Assembly (NCBI GenBank): GCA_036924285.1
Contig: JAYKYS010000009.1
Coordinates: 7,874,001 to 7,938,000 of the forward strand
Origin: Asterella californica
Taxonomy: Eukaryota; Streptophyta; Marchantiopsida; Marchantiales; Aytoniaceae
Direction: 5' to 3'
Length of the DNA stretch: 64,000 nucleotides
Shown: one piece after another, positions 34,121 to 46,399 of the stretch
Layout: each line of letters opens with the position of its first letter
Position numbering within the stretch: the stretch's first letter is position 1
Position numbers and translations under genes: made by a program
Notes under the pieces: model-generated
Databases searched by the model: none
Told to the model about the DNA's origin: nothing
What the model saw: the letters and a program-made list of their open reading frames with translations, nothing else

Positions 34121-35195
34121 AGCAGTCTTTTTTCTTTTTGATCATTTTCACGATCAGTCACATGAGGTCCACCTTCTCCAAGAAAAACTCGCTCTATGAT
34201 AACGGTCAAACTCTCCTTCGTAAATCACTGAAGCACTCCAATTTCTCTTTCATACGTCTAAATTCTCCCAGAACACACATCACGATTCACCTCTTCAGGA
34301 ATCGTCTTAACTCGTGTGTAGCTTGCATAGATCTGAAGCGAATGACATCTTGTGCACATACATTACATGTCTCAATCTTCTAAAACATCCGTCGATAGGT
34401 CGTAGACACAAGCTAAGCCCTTAGGCTCTCCTCTTATGTTAGTTTATAATACGTGAAGTTTTCGCAAATAATGACCAAGCAACCCCCTTGCACCCTTAGT
34501 ATAGTGTCAAGAACTACAAATACCCAATCAACATCGATAAGCTAAGGACTAGCTTGATTTTCTCATCTTTTGAACATCATAGTTTTGTCATTAAGCGTCA
34601 AAATGAGATAAATGAAGTGCCCATGAGAAGTTAACAACGAGCTTTATCACTTTGTGCAATGAAAGTAGAGATTCAAAAGTTGTGTAAAAAGTTTATGATC
34701 TATGAACGTCTTTGGAGTGATAATGCATAACATCGAATTTGGATTTTCAAGTAGGAGCCAGTCCAAGATACGACATCGGACCGTCAAGTATCACACATGC
34801 GCGATGAGATGTCACCATAAACTACCACCTCAGCCTTAATATTTTGTCAACATCTCCGTCCATCAACATCGTCACGTCAAAATCCTACCCTATCAACATG
34901 TTGGATACCACGTAAATCTATCAGATGTTCCGTTACCGTCATGACGTGTGAAATTTTAAAAAACGTCATTTTTTGTAACTCTGTCATCTTAACTCAATTT
35001 GTGATGATAAAAAGATCAATTTGACACCTCAATAACAACTATCCAATGGTGTAGTCAAGTTTGGAACAAGTTGATAAAATTCCATTCTAGAACCTTAGTT
35101 TAACACCATAGCTGATCCACGACATGATATTCACACCCTCTCTAAACTTACGTTTTCTCTGGCATGCACCAAAAAGATACAAGCAAGGAGTGGAT
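34121..35195. other. Intergenic, no gene recognised
   Basis: AT-rich with short frames only. Around 34740-34990 the base composition is more even and contains several TCATC and ACGTC words, but I recognise nothing. Confidence 0.35.
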
Positions 35196-35199
35196 CGAC

Positions 35200-35935
35200 A
35201 CTTCATACAACCTCATCATCCTCTCTCGTGTCATCCTCGTCCTCATCTTTGGTATCTTCAAATCCAAACTCTGTATCGAGATCTTCAAGAGTCATCGCGT
35301 TGTCTTGCTTCTTGAAAATCTTCACTCGCTTACTTGCAATCGGCATCCTTGCCCCATCTAGCTCTTGTAACCCATATGTAGCATTGTCGTACACTTCTCT
35401 ATCACATATGGCCGAAACCAACGCTTTGAGAATTTTCTTCAAGGTTATGATGGTTGTCTAGATTATTGTTATAGACAAGAGCTAATCGTTTTGCTCTATC
35501 ACGTTAGGTCTTAGTTGATGTCATTCATTGAACTTAATCTTGTTCCTCAATCGTGCTTCCTTTAGTCTGTCTGAAGCAACTTTGACGTCGTCTGGACTCT
35601 GTTCTAGTTGTCGAATCCGAATTGTCAAAAGTTTTTCCCTCGTCAGATTGTCCTCCCAAAATAACATACTCCATGTCGAGACGTGTTCCTCAACCGGCAT
35701 GATAGGTTTCTGGTTTGTCATGAGCTCCACAAGCATATAGCTTATCATTGAGTTGTGGGTCGTGCGATTAGAACATAATGCAAACAATAAGAGTCAAGGC
35801 CACTTGTGTGCTCTTCCGCTGCAAGTCTTCACCAACGCTTTCACGATGGACGGATGAGCGGACACAAACTCAGACAGTTTGATGTAGACATCTGCGTCTT
35901 CATCATCATCTGAAGATCTTCCTCTGAACTTCAGA
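35200..35935 (-). pseudogene. Ty3/gypsy integrase C-terminal relic, minus strand
   Basis: The minus frame 35787-35521 carries a MPVEEHVSTWSMLFWEDNLT segment, then a REKLLTIRIRQLEQ segment and a RLKEARLRNKIKF segment, the block after the gypsy integrase core. The minus frame 35442-35203 continues with YGLQELDGARMPIASKRVKI, the integrase C-terminal beta-barrel block, and then an acidic tail. Upstream, at about 35790-35890, ALVKTCSGRAHKW in another register matches the end of the core. Frameshifts and a gap separate the parts. It belongs to a different gypsy lineage from the element at 9.7-16 kb. Neither catalytic core motifs nor LTRs were found. Confidence 0.7.
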
Positions 35936-38029
35936 TAACCATGTTTTGTGATGGGTTGGGCTGCCATACTTTGAACTCCGGTAGCTCTTGGAACTTGGGT
36001 AGCTATCTTGGCAGGTGCTGGAATTGAGGCTGGTATTACAACTGTATAAGGACGGCAGAGGCAATATCTGCAGCAGCAGCTGCTTTAGCTTGTCTCTTCT
36101 TGAACACTGATGGTCATGTTGTTGGCTGTAAATAGGGAACAGCATTGTCCTTATGTGCAATTGGAGTTAACAGAAGAAGCTCTCGGACCAGTGCTTGAAG
36201 GATCAGTTCTTGCGCATGTAAAAGTTATACTAAGGTAGTAACAGCTTCTGCTACTACTTCGTTCGAAGAAGTAAGCTGATCTGATTCTGCAGAAGTACTT
36301 CTTACCTCAAGGTCAAGTGTATACAACTGCAGATATAAAACATTATTAACTTCGGGCAAGAGTTTTCACTCTATTTCTCTTTATTGATGTTCAGTCTCAT
36401 AACTTAGTCGAGTGGTAACTTCCTCGAAGTCAAAATCTCTTTGAGCAGATTTGAGAGGGGTTGGAGGTAGTGACTTTGGTATCCAAGGTGAACTTGATTC
36501 ACCAAGGCTTGGTTCCTTACTCTCTTTCATTCCTTCGAGTTAAGTGTTCTCCATCCACGTTTTCTCGTCTTATGTAAGTAGCGGTAAGTGTTATCTAGAC
36601 ATGTTTATAAATACTGTCCACTATTTTTTCTGAGCCAGATCGGGAAGAACTCTCCAAATATGTAATTTATTGATCGATTTTTTTGCTTTCAATCCAATTG
36701 ATGTACTAATGTCTTTCCACACTTGCATATATCAATTGTCACTAACCCAGATTCGTTAGGATGCAAAACAGCAATATAACACTCGAACCAGTATACTCCA
36801 AGCTCATTTCAAACTGTAATAGACTGTGCATGACGGGCACTTTGTTTTCTGAAATCAAGCAAATGTCTCATTAACACTATATGCACTTGTTCGCGTTTCC
36901 CTCTAGTTCGAAGCCATCTCCTTGATTCCCGCCCTTGCTTGCAGAATCCATGTCAGTCTTGCGTAATAACACGACTCTACACACACCCTAAGTTGATCTG
37001 GCAGCCATGTACGCCCGACCGATCCACATAAGCCACTACTGCACGTCGAAACTCCCTATATCCAGCCGGGGTTTGGCCAAGTAACACATTTGGTACAAGG
37101 GACCGGCCGAGTAACACTTTGAGTGCATGGGCACGTTTAAGTAAACAAATCTAGATTTTAATTGATTTATGATCTAGTATTTCCAGGAGAAAATAAAATC
37201 ATAAATTTTAAAAAAATATTATTTGATTTCTTTCACTTTAAGATGGAAGAAGGGAATAAACAACCTTCCTGGAATACAGTATAAACCTCAAACTTGATAC
37301 AAAGATAAGAAGAAGACTATTGTAAAAAGCGGAGAAATTTTCATGATTTGGATTGGCTCTAAGATGAGATGAATGAGTTGTCCTATTCTGCTTTGCAAAA
37401 CTCATGAAAACATTGATGGTAACAGTTCCCTTGTTTGTATGTTTGTTTTTTTGGGTTTTGTACCATGAGAAGATTATAACCTAGGTTAGGTCATTTTTAG
37501 ATTTTGAAAGAGCGATGGCTTCTAAAGTTTTAAATATATAGAAATATGGAAATATACTGCTGATCTCGAGCCAAAGAGTATGGAATAAATCTATAGTCTT
37601 TGGCTCGGAGGGAAAAAGGAAAGACCTCAATTCTACAAGAAATCAACAACGTGTGTGTAAATAAAGTTTTTAAATTTTCCAAAATTTATTTAAATTATAT
37701 AATTAACTTTTTTTGCGACAAAATTTCTGCTCATAAAATTAAAACATATTTCTTGTTTCCTCTAGAGATGAGAGGAGAATAAGGAGAACTAGGAACCACC
37801 TGTTGTGTTTAAATTTCCACTGATATATTTAAATATGCATCCCAAGTTCTTTGCGTGAAGACAGTGTACAATAAGAAGATAGCAAAATAGGGGAAAAATT
37901 TCAAGGAAGAGGTTGGCTGTGTGTCTTTTCTTAGTGTTTGTCATGTTTTTCTAAGGACTCATATATATCTTGACGCCATATACAAACTATTCTATATCAA
38001 ATCTTTCTAATCTGTCTACGAAATATGCA
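35936..38029. other. Intergenic, no gene recognised
   Basis: The minus strand at about 35900-36000 might hold a gag-like FRGRSSDDDEDADVY segment next to the integrase relic, but this is uncertain. The rest is AT-rich with no recognisable content. A sequence resembling one arm of the small hairpin (AAGATGGAAGAAGGG) is at about 37240-37254. Confidence 0.35.
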
Positions 38030-38345
38030 AATAAACTTTGGGGACTTTTGTTTTCTTTTTATTAACAAAGAAAATATAAATATTATAATAAAATTTTACA
38101 CTAAGCTAATATATAATACTAAAATTACTTATAAATAAAAAAAACAAAAACCAAAGATTACATAAAATCTCCACTTACCACAGCACGTGAAAACACGCTT
38201 CTAGGACTACAGGACCGAGAGTCACGAACAAGATAAAAATTAATTATTTTACTTACATTAATTTATTACCTAACCCCTCCGGTGGGAAGGGTTAGGTAAT
38301 AAATTAACAAGATGTTGCCTTCTCCATCTGAACATGGAGAAGGTG
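38030..38345. repeat. Paired-hairpin repeat unit
   Basis: Starts near GGGGACTTTTGTTTTC (38039), the same end motif as the unit at 19.57 kb, followed by an AT-rich stretch. The large hairpin has arms 38262-38280 and 38285-38303 (TTTATTACCTAACCC core) with one mismatch. The small hairpin has perfect 10-bp arms at 38318-38327 and 38334-38343 (CCTTCTCCAT and ATGGAGAAGG). Confidence 0.75.
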
Positions 38346-40020
38346 ATTATGTATTAGCTAAAATCTCCACTAGACTAGTGCATCCAACATGAACTTCTAG
38401 CTAAGAGAGAAGAAAAAGGACAAGGAAGGATACCCATCTGATCCCCATCTATCAAATTGGTGTTGTTCATGGTGAGAGGAGTCAGAATTGGTTTGTAGAT
38501 TACAGCGATTTTTTCAATTATATTATTAAAAAATATATAATTTCTATAGGAATTATGTGAAAATTCGAAGTTTAAATAACTCTTAAATATAAACAAATAG
38601 CACAACTATAGATAAGGTACTCCTGTTAGCAAGCTCTGCTTTGCCTTGGTTTACATAGCCAGCGCGTACCAATCTCTAGACATACCCTATAAGTCTGATG
38701 CAAAGAAACGCGCTTCGGAGAATATATATCGAGACCGTATCACCCAACCAGCATTACATTAATGAGCACATCAGTTTATTACCTAACCTATCTGCAGTGA
38801 TTTTCAAACTACTTGGCGTGTATTTGTAAAGACTTTTAGTAAGAGTCTGCCTTTCATTTATATTATAAATATGAAAGACATGTAAGACAAAAAGAAAAGA
38901 AAAGAACTTTTAATACAGACAGCGCAGACTGGCTTGCACGTGTGCCGTAGCGGACAGGAGAAGTACAATATGACTATTTTCTGACACCATCTCCGCGAAC
39001 AAACACATTTGTCTGATGCGATGAGATACATAGCTATGACGACCGGCCCAGCCCAGTCATGTTGGTTGTGGCTGAATTTTTGTTTGGTTTTTCTTGTAGA
39101 CCTCTTTTCGCTGTGGGGCTTTCTGCAGCCGTATGCTGCTGCCCCTGCACAGCATGAGTCCTCTCGCCAAGAAGTCTCGACCCCACGGCGCCCGGGCTAC
39201 AGGCGGATGGAATAGCCAACAAGCTATTGCTTGTTGACTTTTGGTTGTGGCTGATAATCGTACACACAGATATGTTCTATCCGAACCGTCACTGTCGGTT
39301 CGGATAGACGGTTCGGTCGGTCACGGTAACACTTTTGCGTCATCAAGCTCCTTGTTCCGTAGCCTTTGGAGCCATCAAAGAAGAATGCTCCTCTTGCGGA
39401 TTCTACAGTGGTCACGAGTCACGACTCACTCCCCGACTTTGGGCATGTTCACCGCTAACTTTACCTGAGGTAAACAGAAAAGCAATTACAGTAGGTGATA
39501 CGATTATATGAATAATTAAATATTTTAGAGTTAAATGTATTTCCTCACGGCTTTGTACATCGAACTGAATTTTATGTTATCACTAAATACATAATTTTTT
39601 ATAGAAATCTACTAATAATCTATCTTAAGCATTAATATTCTTTTATAACTATTAAATAACCCTGGAGTTGCCAATAGATCCAAGCAGAACCCACAAGTGT
39701 AACAGTGACTCTCGTCTTAGAATGATTATAACTCTGGGACCGGGTTCACAGAATACAGTCCTTTCATTTATACATTAATTTTATTTCTAAATTTTTTGTT
39801 AGAAATTAAAATATAGATTTATAAAAACACTCTTGCTTTCCAAATGTACATCTATGCTTTCCTAGTTAGTGATTGATACTTCGATTTTCTCTTCACTTTA
39901 TGGGGGTTCGATGCTTGACCCTTTGGATATCTTTTTCTGTTTGATGGAAACCGCATCTTCTTATTCTATGTACATTTTTTGCATATTCATTTCTTTCATT
40001 TTCCGAGTGAAGAGGTAAAT
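38346..40020. other. Intergenic, no gene recognised
   Basis: A lone left arm of the large hairpin (TTTATTACCTAACCTAT) is at about 38776-38792. The frame at 39009-39215 has a hydrophobic stretch but no recognised domain. A 13-bp inverted repeat is at 39269-39307. Confidence 0.4.
39269..39307. repeat. Inverted repeat with 13-bp arms
   Basis: TCTATCCGAACCG and its exact complement CGGTTCGGATAGA are separated by a 7-base loop, followed by a further GGTTCGGTCGGTC echo. It could form a stem-loop. Function unknown. Confidence 0.7.
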
Positions 40021-40025
40021 ATGCA

Positions 40026-40090
40026 GGAGATTAATTTAATATTTAACTTTTTCGACAGGAAGGGTTAGATATTAAATTTAAATTAATGTA
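40026..40090. repeat. Decayed large hairpin of the paired-hairpin family
   Basis: TTAATTTAATATTTAAC pairs imperfectly with GGTTAGATATTAAATTTAAATTAA downstream. The right arm keeps GGAAGGGTTAG. Mismatches in the left arm show decay. Confidence 0.55.
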
Positions 40091-42690
40091 TATTACTGTA
40101 CGTTTTGAAGTGAATTTTCAAATTTGTACGTCCTGAAGCGCGGCACTTGAGTCAAGCTTTATGAGTTAATCTTCTACTCTCTATGTGTTTCTAAGCATAG
40201 ACTAACAAATAATTTTTATAAAAAAATTATTTATACTTATTTAATATATATATATATATTATATTTAATATTTATTTATTTAATATCAATAACATTAGAC
40301 AAGCAAAAGTTCCCGGAGTTCATTCAGCATGCAAGGAAGAAGAGATTGGCTTCTTCGAATGCCACCGTGCCTTTTCCGCTTGTCCTTTTCTTCTTTCCCG
40401 GCGGCGGTTCGCTTTGGAGGCATATTATTTATCCGTTTGGTATTTTTCATTGCGTGATTCCAAGAAAGGATCCAAAGATGGATCTTTACAAATTTTTCAT
40501 TTTCTATATTATAAAACGGAGACCAGAACATCTATAACTGAGAAATGAGGACAAATCAATCGCGAAGGAGGTCTTCCGGTGATCCTCTTATGATCCCGGT
40601 CCTAAGAACACGCATGGGAGCCAAGCAGGTTGCACTGAATACGCTCCCTAGTTGCTTTCAAATTATACTTTGGCTCTCTATTTCTAGTCTTCTCACCAAG
40701 ATCTAAATTCTCCCATCTAGTGTTCTCCCGCCTAACGTAGGCAGCAAGTGAAAGCTGTGGATTGGTCCTGCCACTACCGGTGGTCTGGTAACCGGGATTC
40801 AAGATAACCGCCACGACCCTGTTTGTCCCACCTGCATCTTGACCACCAATAGCTCCACTTAGTTGGTCGCACCTGCAGAGCATTTTTTCTCTCCGTTCTC
40901 AGGACGAGGTCATGCTCTTTTTTGTTGCTATGCGTTAGCATAGTTATATGCCGATTGCGAAAAGCGAGGGGAATCGTTTTGTCGTGTAGTATTGTTTTAT
41001 CAGATGGTGCCGAAGAGAGACTGATGGAAACTGGAAACGATAAGAGAAAAAGTTTAGTATAGCCCCGGAATCGATTGCAAGCGAAGGTACTTGTTGTTTG
41101 ATGTTGTGCTTTATCCATAAAGTTATAATTAAAAGCTCATATATATAATACTATGTGCTTAATACTATAAACTTTGGAAAAAGTCTGAAATAAATCTAAA
41201 AATGAAACAATATATATCATGAAAAAATCCAAAGTCTTGACTGAGAGTGAAAGTAAAAAAATTTAAGGTATTGTGACATATATATTGTATATTATTATCA
41301 ATATATTATATATTGACATCAGACATGCATTTCCATATTCTCTTCCTGTTGCAAAACAGACGGTTACACTTATGCATAGTAGAAATGGGTCATGAGTTCT
41401 TCGACAGTTGTCGGCTTTAAATGTGCATTTGCAGTTTTGTCATTCTAAAGTCATGAGCAGCAAACTCTGAACAGATATCACAAAATGCCAAATTTACTCG
41501 AAGCACCACTCCGCTACTGCATTTATCCACTGTCTTTCTGACTTGTTGTAAAGGGCCCCTGGCGCTTCTATAACTTGCGGAACAAGGTACCTACCCAAGA
41601 TTCCGAACTCGGATCCGGAGTCCGGATAGAAGCTAATGGAAGCTCTCGCTCCAGTGGGACAGTGTTTCATGACAGCGTACATGACACAGGCGACGGACGG
41701 TGGGTGGAGCGGCCCCCGCAGACTGACCTCGATATCCTGTTTCTGGTCCATGATGTCTCGTGCTGTTCAGTCTTTCGTGGATTCGTCTGTTCTAGCGCGT
41801 GGATTTTGCTGTCTTGGATTTCTTTCCATGTATTGCCATTGGCCTGCCGGAGGCCCCGAACAAACCGGTGAACTTGATGGATTAGAGAGCATAGGTTTAG
41901 GCTGGTTCGTACCATGGAGACCTGCGAATGATTGGCGAGCAAATCCTCCAGCGTAGAGCGCACGCAAGGCAGTGCACTCAAAGCGAGGGAAGGGAAAAGT
42001 GTGTTCTTAGGCAGCTCCTCTTTCATTCCTACGTGCGCGTTCCCGTCTAGGTCTAGAATTTGTTTGGTTGGGTGTGGATATTTACATTGTCAGTAATCAT
42101 TTTCGATGATTTTCAAAATATTATCTGCCAAGGTTATACACCTTCTTCAGATGTTATGAGAATTAAATCGGTATGTCTATATGCATCCTAGGGTGTTTTC
42201 ACAAAAACTCAGCCCTGAATTTACCGAAGCAAACATCATACTGAACGAGGTATTGTTCTCCATTTTGATTTGTTTCAAAAATAACTTTCCAGATTAAATA
42301 TACACATTAAAACACGTAAAACTAAAAAGATTACCAAAGTTGACAAAAATAATCTTGTGGTGCTATTGGCACGGACGATGAAGTTGTTATCGAAATGTGA
42401 AGGTTATGCATATGCCTGCGTCTATAATTTAAGGAATATTTTAATTATATATATATATATATATGATATACAAAATCTAGACGACGGAAGAAAATCAGCT
42501 TTTCTGATATGGATTATTCAGACAAAGAGTTATGGAGAGACACTGACCCATAAGGCAATTCCACCGCAAGGCGCTTCTAGAAGTATACGTACGGAACCTT
42601 GATACAAAATAGAGATGATTTAATTTTAACATTAATTGTTTGATCTTTTTACATGTAGTAAATTAATGCATTCCGAAGTCTTTGCTGCCG
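40091..42690. other. Intergenic with one long minus-strand frame, not identified
   Basis: On the minus strand 41967-41494 is one frame interrupted by a single TGA (41767-41769), about 158 codons, including a KHCPTGARASISFYPDSGSE segment and RYLVPQVIEAPGALYN. This looks more protein-like than random frames, but I cannot name it. It may be a relic of a coding segment. Minus frames at 40602-40883 and 40774-41118 overlap in different registers and are not recognised. Confidence 0.3.
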
Positions 42691-42694
42691 AAGA

Positions 42695-42870
42695 TCGGTA
42701 GCAGAGATGGTTGAGTCCCATGCCTCTAAGCGAAAGGTCTGGGGTTCAAACCCTCATACTCTCGGTTGGAGGGGCAAAAAAAGTCGTTGTCTTGTGAATC
42801 TGGTCCGGGTACGCTGTGGTTACCCACAAAAGACAGTCCGATGCCCCTTGAAGGGATAAACGGACAAGGT
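42695..42870 (+). mobile_element. tRNA-derived SINE-like sequence
   Basis: GGTAGCAGAGATGGTTGAGT fits box A of a Leu/Ser-type tRNA, and GGGGTTCAAACCCTC is a near-perfect box B in a self-pairing T arm. The intervening 25 bases do not give a convincing anticodon arm, and the homology body continues past where a tRNA would end, so a tRNA-derived SINE is more likely than a functional tRNA gene. Confidence 0.5.
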
Positions 42871-42959
42871 TAAAAATTTATAAATTTACATTATCTCTTT
42901 CCCTTGTGAAGATGGAAGAGGTTATAATGCAAGCAAGTGTAAAAAGGGTGGTCTGATAA

Positions 42960-43290
42960 CACTCGATGCACAATCTTATACAAGAACTTGTTTTTTAAAC
43001 CGCGGTAAGGGTATAAAAGCATACAATACAATATATATATTTTCTTCGTAGTGTATTTTGAACTTGAAAAAAAGATTCTTTTCTGTTCCAATAAACTTTA
43101 GAATCTTCGTATTAACATTCTTCAATCAATACAAAGTATTTTGTTTGAGACGAATTACAACTTGTAAAGCTAATGAAGAGGTTTAACTTGATTCCTTATT
43201 TAACAGATTATATGTTTTGAATGATGATATCACGAAACATATTTTCTACATAATGATTAAATTTCTCAGTTCTCTGAAAATAGACTCACA
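42960..43290 (+). repeat. LTR-like fragment, copy 2
   Basis: GTATAAAAGCATA at about 43011 is followed by ATTAACATTCTTCAATCAAT, ATTTTGTTTGAGACGAAT and ACAACTTGTAAAGCTAATG in the same order as at 30780-31095. The two copies differ at many sites, so they come from separate, old insertions of one family. Confidence 0.5.
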
Positions 43291-43299
43291 AAACGAGAT

Positions 43300-43890
43300 C
43301 TTTTGGATTACCAGGAGGACTTGGTGATCATATTGGCCGTATAATCCCAAAAGCATAATATTTCAATCATTTTTCTTTGTTTTATTGATGTGACTGTTAA
43401 AGAATATGTTAACTATTACGAGAAGAACTGTAAGGGAGTGTCATCTGACATCTAGACAAATACTTGTCAGAAATTTTATGAGTGTAGAATAATTTATTGT
43501 CTGGCAGGCTAAATGAATAAGACATCCTCTAAAAATCACATGTGAACTACAAATTGTGAACTACAAATTACTTGCACGATTCAAATCTCAAATATTTATG
43601 TACTATTTAAGATGTCTGAAATCTCATCTTGTATAATGAAATGTGATTAACTATATTTCACCTTCTAATTGTGACGTGCCAAGAAAGCATCTATCATTTA
43701 TATCGAGGAGATCCTCATGAACGAAAAAGACACTAACCTTACAACATTCATGCGCTAGTGCGATTGGACAACTACACTGGAGCATCGCTCGGACAAAACC
43801 GGGTGTAACAATTTATCACTCTAGTTCCTAAGGACTAGAGATTGTTACACAAGATTAACTCTTAGTTGATTAGTCTTTACAATTCAACTA
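43300..43890. other. Intergenic, no gene recognised
   Basis: AT-rich with no frame or repeat that I can name. A short stem (ATCACTCTAGTTCCTAAGG / CTAGAG) lies near 43814-43842. Confidence 0.3.
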
Positions 43891-43899
43891 ACAAAACAC

Positions 43900-45640
43900 T
43901 TATATCGACGTTCTAATTTCAAAATCATCCAATCACATTCATCAAATACTGAAATATATACAATCTTCGATCACTTTAATGTAACGAACCAGACACAATC
44001 CATATGGATACTTTTACTTTGTTTGACTACCACACACTCAACATCTCATGCCATATGTTTTGTGTCGCATCAAAGGAACAACTTGTGAACTGCCACAACA
44101 AAATAAATATAATATTATGTACATCTCACTAGGAACATGATGCATTTAGTGACATTTTCACACCATTTATGGATTGACATGTATATTGATAAAGTTACAT
44201 GAATCTCCTGCTGACATGAATGTCTCATCTAGAGAATATGAAATTGCATCAGAATTCACACTATAATGAATACAATCCTGCAAAATAAAATTTGATGTTT
44301 CAAACATTCAGTACTCGTTTCTCCGCTTCAAGGCCAAAATCAACTTCTTATGTTTCAAATATGTTGGACACAATGCAAGTGACAAATCACAATAACACCT
44401 CTACGACAACAAATTCAAGTTAGAGATCGGGAGAACATATGTCATGAATGGATTCTTTCAACAAACCTAGAAACCATACCCAAGTATGCATTGATTCTTC
44501 TGGTGCCACGACATAAGTAAGAATTATAGCATCGTTACGTCTGAAATGGAAGCAAGAAAGATTTGACATGAAAACTTACAGTTTTTTGAATGACGTGCAT
44601 CCAATGCTATGACGTATTGAATAAAGGGCAAAATATTATAGGTGGCTCTAGAGCAAACGAAATCATGACGGAAGACTTACAAATTGCTCTCCCAGTGTAT
44701 GATCACAAGTCCATTTATATTTTTGATTATTCTACATAGTATTGGAATGAAATCATATTTATTGGTTTTCGTGTAGGGAATCCCGTGATAATTCTTGTAT
44801 ATGTCACATTTGTGCATCTGATGATTGACAAAATTCCTCAACCATATCTCTAACGGATACATTTGGTATATATTATCCAACACTGAATCAAGCCATGAAG
44901 AGTTCCTTGTAGATCCATGTCAAAAATGACACTTGTAAGGTGCGAATGACTTAATTTGCAAACCAAACTTTTAAACATTTGTTAGTTGATTCTTCTGTGT
45001 TTTTATCCAAACGGGTACAAGAGGGGCTCGTAAGCAGCTTTGAGAGGGGCTCGTAAGTCAAGCAATAGTCCGCCAACACGGAAAATTTGTCATCCAACAC
45101 TCAAATATCACATGTTCTCTCCGAATGTTTGACACTTTTTATTGTTGGTCTTGAAGTCTATGTTCCACATTTCATCAACAAATGCTCGATCCGTTGCATT
45201 CACACTGACCAACATGTGTCTCCTCCGTTATATATAATCATGAAAGCTACAAACGTTGTCACACATAAAAAGTTTCACATTTCTCTTGTTCATTAGAATC
45301 ATAAAATGAATCTTCTTGAATTCTGCAATCCAACTAACATGCATACACGCCCAAACTAACATCACATAAAAACAAGATGGTGCATAATCAAACTCCTCAA
45401 AGAATACAAAAATCTTGTCTGACTTTATCCTACTCGTTATCATTCAAACTTTGTTTCATTTCTGACTCCTCTTGTCCACCACTGGTCGACGTTATGCAAT
45501 CATGATATCTTCGTGTCACAACTCGAATGCACTGTTGAGGACTTCTCGCTCGACTCCACGACTCCACAGAATGATAACCTATACATCCTCAGTTGAGAAG
45601 TTAACATCATTCATATTTCACTCCGAAGTGATAACAACAA
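43900..45640 (-). pseudogene. Mutator-like (MULE) transposase relic, minus strand
   Basis: Reading the minus strand, the clean frame 44883-44677 has NFVNHQMHKCDIYKNYHGIP, then a YDFIPILCRIIKNINGL block like the region before a MULE core. Next come IALDARHSKN and KFSCQIFLA (about 44540-44620), and after a frameshift YVVAPEESMHTWVWFLGLL (about 44465-44525). The last pattern (P.A.V..E....W.WFL..L) and the LDA.H.K strand are typical of MULE transposases, whose first catalytic Asp lies in that strand. At least two frameshifts and stops are present. The parts beyond 43.9 and 45.6 kb are too decayed to read. No terminal inverted repeats were found. Confidence 0.55.
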
Positions 45641-46399
45641 CCATTGCAACATTGCACTAATCTACTCGTTGTGTCTTGGAAGTAGAGATAGAGATATTTT
45701 GATTCTAATTTGCTATCAATCGTGCACTAAATAGCAGACATGGAACTACACATACACTCCTCGCATACATCTCTCAGCGACATGATCGTGATATTGTCAC
45801 TGCTGCATAACTTGGATTTTGAAATTGACATGAACTATGTGTCTCGTCATACTACGCGACACTTGTCTCAGTTACATATGCGTCCATGACACCATGCGCA
45901 TCTACTGTACTGATAACTAATAACTGACCATTCTCCACGTCAAGCGAGCTGTCACCATGTCAATCAATGACTATATACTCTCAGTTAGAGACCTTGTCAA
46001 GTATTGACCTGGGTGCTAAGATTCGGGTAAATAATAAAAGGTGCACAAAGGTCTATCCAAGTAAATAAATGCTAGAAGAGGTGATTCTTTTCTTCATTTA
46101 TTTTACTTTTTTAACGTATCTCAATCTAGAATTAACATCAAGAGTCATACAAAGAGAAAATGATTATAAATTAAATTTCTATTAATATATTTATCTGAAT
46201 ATTTATCTCGCTTATTTATAACCCGTAAAACCGTGTCCTAAATCAAACAGGTTTGGTATTCATGTGTTCAAGTAATGCATCACAAAATTTTCCATCATTT
46301 ACAATTGTATTCAGTCAATTAAATAAGCAGCGGATGTTTGATCAGACAGAACTGAAGACAGAAATGTGTTTGATACGTGATATAATACATCATACGCTA
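45641..46399. other. Intergenic, no gene recognised
   Basis: AT-rich. Nothing recognised. Confidence 0.35.

Noticed and set aside
35936..36160. Gag fragment fused to the integrase relic
   Set aside because: A FRGRSSDDDEDAD-like stretch looks gag-like, but the match is too short and acidic runs are common by chance, so I mention it only as a possibility.
39009..39215. Small membrane protein of 68 residues
   Set aside because: The single hydrophobic stretch starts from an ATG with no supporting context, and no homologue is recognised.
42695..42770. Functional tRNA-Leu or tRNA-Ser gene
   Set aside because: Box A and box B are good, but an anticodon arm and acceptor stem could not be folded, and the similarity to a SINE body continues downstream.
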